Shown: positions 5,836 to 6,065 of the stretch, piece after piece | Numbering within the stretch: position 1 is the first letter of the stretch | Layout: the number at the start of each line of letters is the position of its first letter | Source: an uncultured Eubacteriales bacterium | GTDB taxonomy: Bacteria > Bacillota > Clostridia > UMGS1883 > UMGS1540 | Reading direction: 5' to 3' | Assembly: GCA_900552775.1 (NCBI GenBank) | Contig: USAP01000105.1 | Location: forward strand, 1 to 6,065 | DNA: 6,065 nt | Made by a program: the position numbers and the translations under genes | The notes under the pieces: model-generated | Database searches by the model: none | What the model was told of the DNA's origin: nothing | What the model saw: only the letters and a program-made list of their open reading frames with translations

Positions 5836-5930
5836 GTTCACGTCATAAAGCCGCAAAATGATACGGACGTGTATTGGCCTGCGGGAAGACGTTTAAGTTT
5901 TAGAGAAATAACGAAGGTGTAGTTTAGCAG

Positions 5931-5968
5931 AAAAGCTCCGTAGCAAGATTAATTGTTACGGAGCTTTT
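5931..5968. terminator. Strong, apparently bidirectional rho-independent terminator
   Basis: AAAAGCTCCGTA (5931-5942) pairs perfectly over 12 bp with TACGGAGCTTTT (5957-5968). The stem extends by a G-T wobble and three more pairs (GCAA with TTGT) to a 6-nt loop, GATTAA. A T-run (5965-5969) serves the plus strand, ending the stalk-protein/methyltransferase transcript 95 bp after its last stop. The mirrored A-run serves the minus strand, ending the tRNA-Arg transcript about 40 bp after its 3' end. Confidence 0.9.
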
Positions 5969-6007
5969 TCGCTGTTCCAAACACAAATGATTCGGATAAT
6001 ATGATTA

Positions 6008-6065
6008 TGGCGTCCCGGACAGGAATCGAACCCGTATCGGAGGAACCGGAATCCCCAGTCTTATC
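6008..6065 (-). tRNA. tRNA-Arg (anticodon CCG), 3' part, cut by the window edge
   Basis: Read on the minus strand: the 3' half of the D arm, the anticodon stem GGGGA/TCCTC (one G-T wobble) closing the 7-nt loop TTCCGGT, a 4-nt variable loop CGAT, T stem ACGGG/CCTGT around TTCGATT, the 3' acceptor strand CCGGGAC, discriminator G73 and an encoded CCA (plus 6008-6010). The anticodon CCG (plus 6047-6049) decodes CGG, arginine. The 5' acceptor strand and the rest of the D arm lie beyond position 6065; the matching strand should begin GTCCCGG. Confidence 0.92.

Noticed and set aside
5140..5856. A 238-codon minus-strand open frame opposite the methyltransferase
   Set aside because: The product is rich in Lys, Arg, His and Gln with no recognisable motif, and it is wholly antisense to a gene with clear family signatures.
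6008..6065. The tRNA-Arg 3' end as an integrated-element attachment site
   Set aside because: tRNA 3' ends are common integration targets, but no integrase gene and no second copy of the tRNA 3' sequence is visible in this window.

Overview
The window looks like chromosomal core sequence from an endospore-forming Firmicute, most likely a member of the Clostridia with moderate GC content. The main evidence is a full-length SpoIIE sporulation phosphatase behind what looks like a Spo0A/sigma-A promoter. Strong AGGAGG-type ribosome binding sites, rho-independent terminators and a secreted 'stalk domain' (copper amine oxidase N-like) protein, a family common in Clostridia, fit this. The genus cannot be named from the sequence alone.

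Layout, left to right. (1) A plus-strand metY gene (71-1363) for O-acetylhomoserine sulfhydrylase has its promoter or riboswitch, if any, outside the window. (2) Convergent to it on the minus strand is a 77-residue single-membrane-span protein (1374-1607). A plus-strand terminator-like hairpin that could end metY transcription lies inside this small gene. (3) The minus-strand spoIIE (1661-3907) is transcribed toward the small gene with only 53 bp and no terminator between them, so the two probably form one unit. (4) A 203-bp divergent intergenic region (3908-4110) holds the spoIIE promoter (perfect TATAAT, 21-bp spacer, perfect 0A box), an all-A/T palindrome and a weaker sigma-A-like promoter facing right. 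(5) On the plus strand there follow a secreted 348-residue stalk-domain protein of unknown role (4111-5157) and, 75 bp later, a 200-residue ICMT/PEMT-type membrane methyltransferase (5233-5835). They are probably co-transcribed and end at a strong, apparently bidirectional terminator (5931-5968). (6) The 3' part of a minus-strand tRNA-Arg (anticodon CCG) runs off the right edge and converges on the same terminator.

Functionally this is mostly ordinary housekeeping: methionine/sulfur assimilation, sporulation control and a tRNA. The least explained parts are the N-terminal ~200 residues of the stalk protein, the small membrane protein downstream of spoIIE, and the unknown substrate of the methyltransferase. 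I found no mobile element, CRISPR array, toxin-antitoxin pair, phage gene or clear defence system, and I do not claim a new system here. The most informative signals are regulatory: the Spo0A-type promoter architecture and the terminator embedded in a convergent coding sequence.
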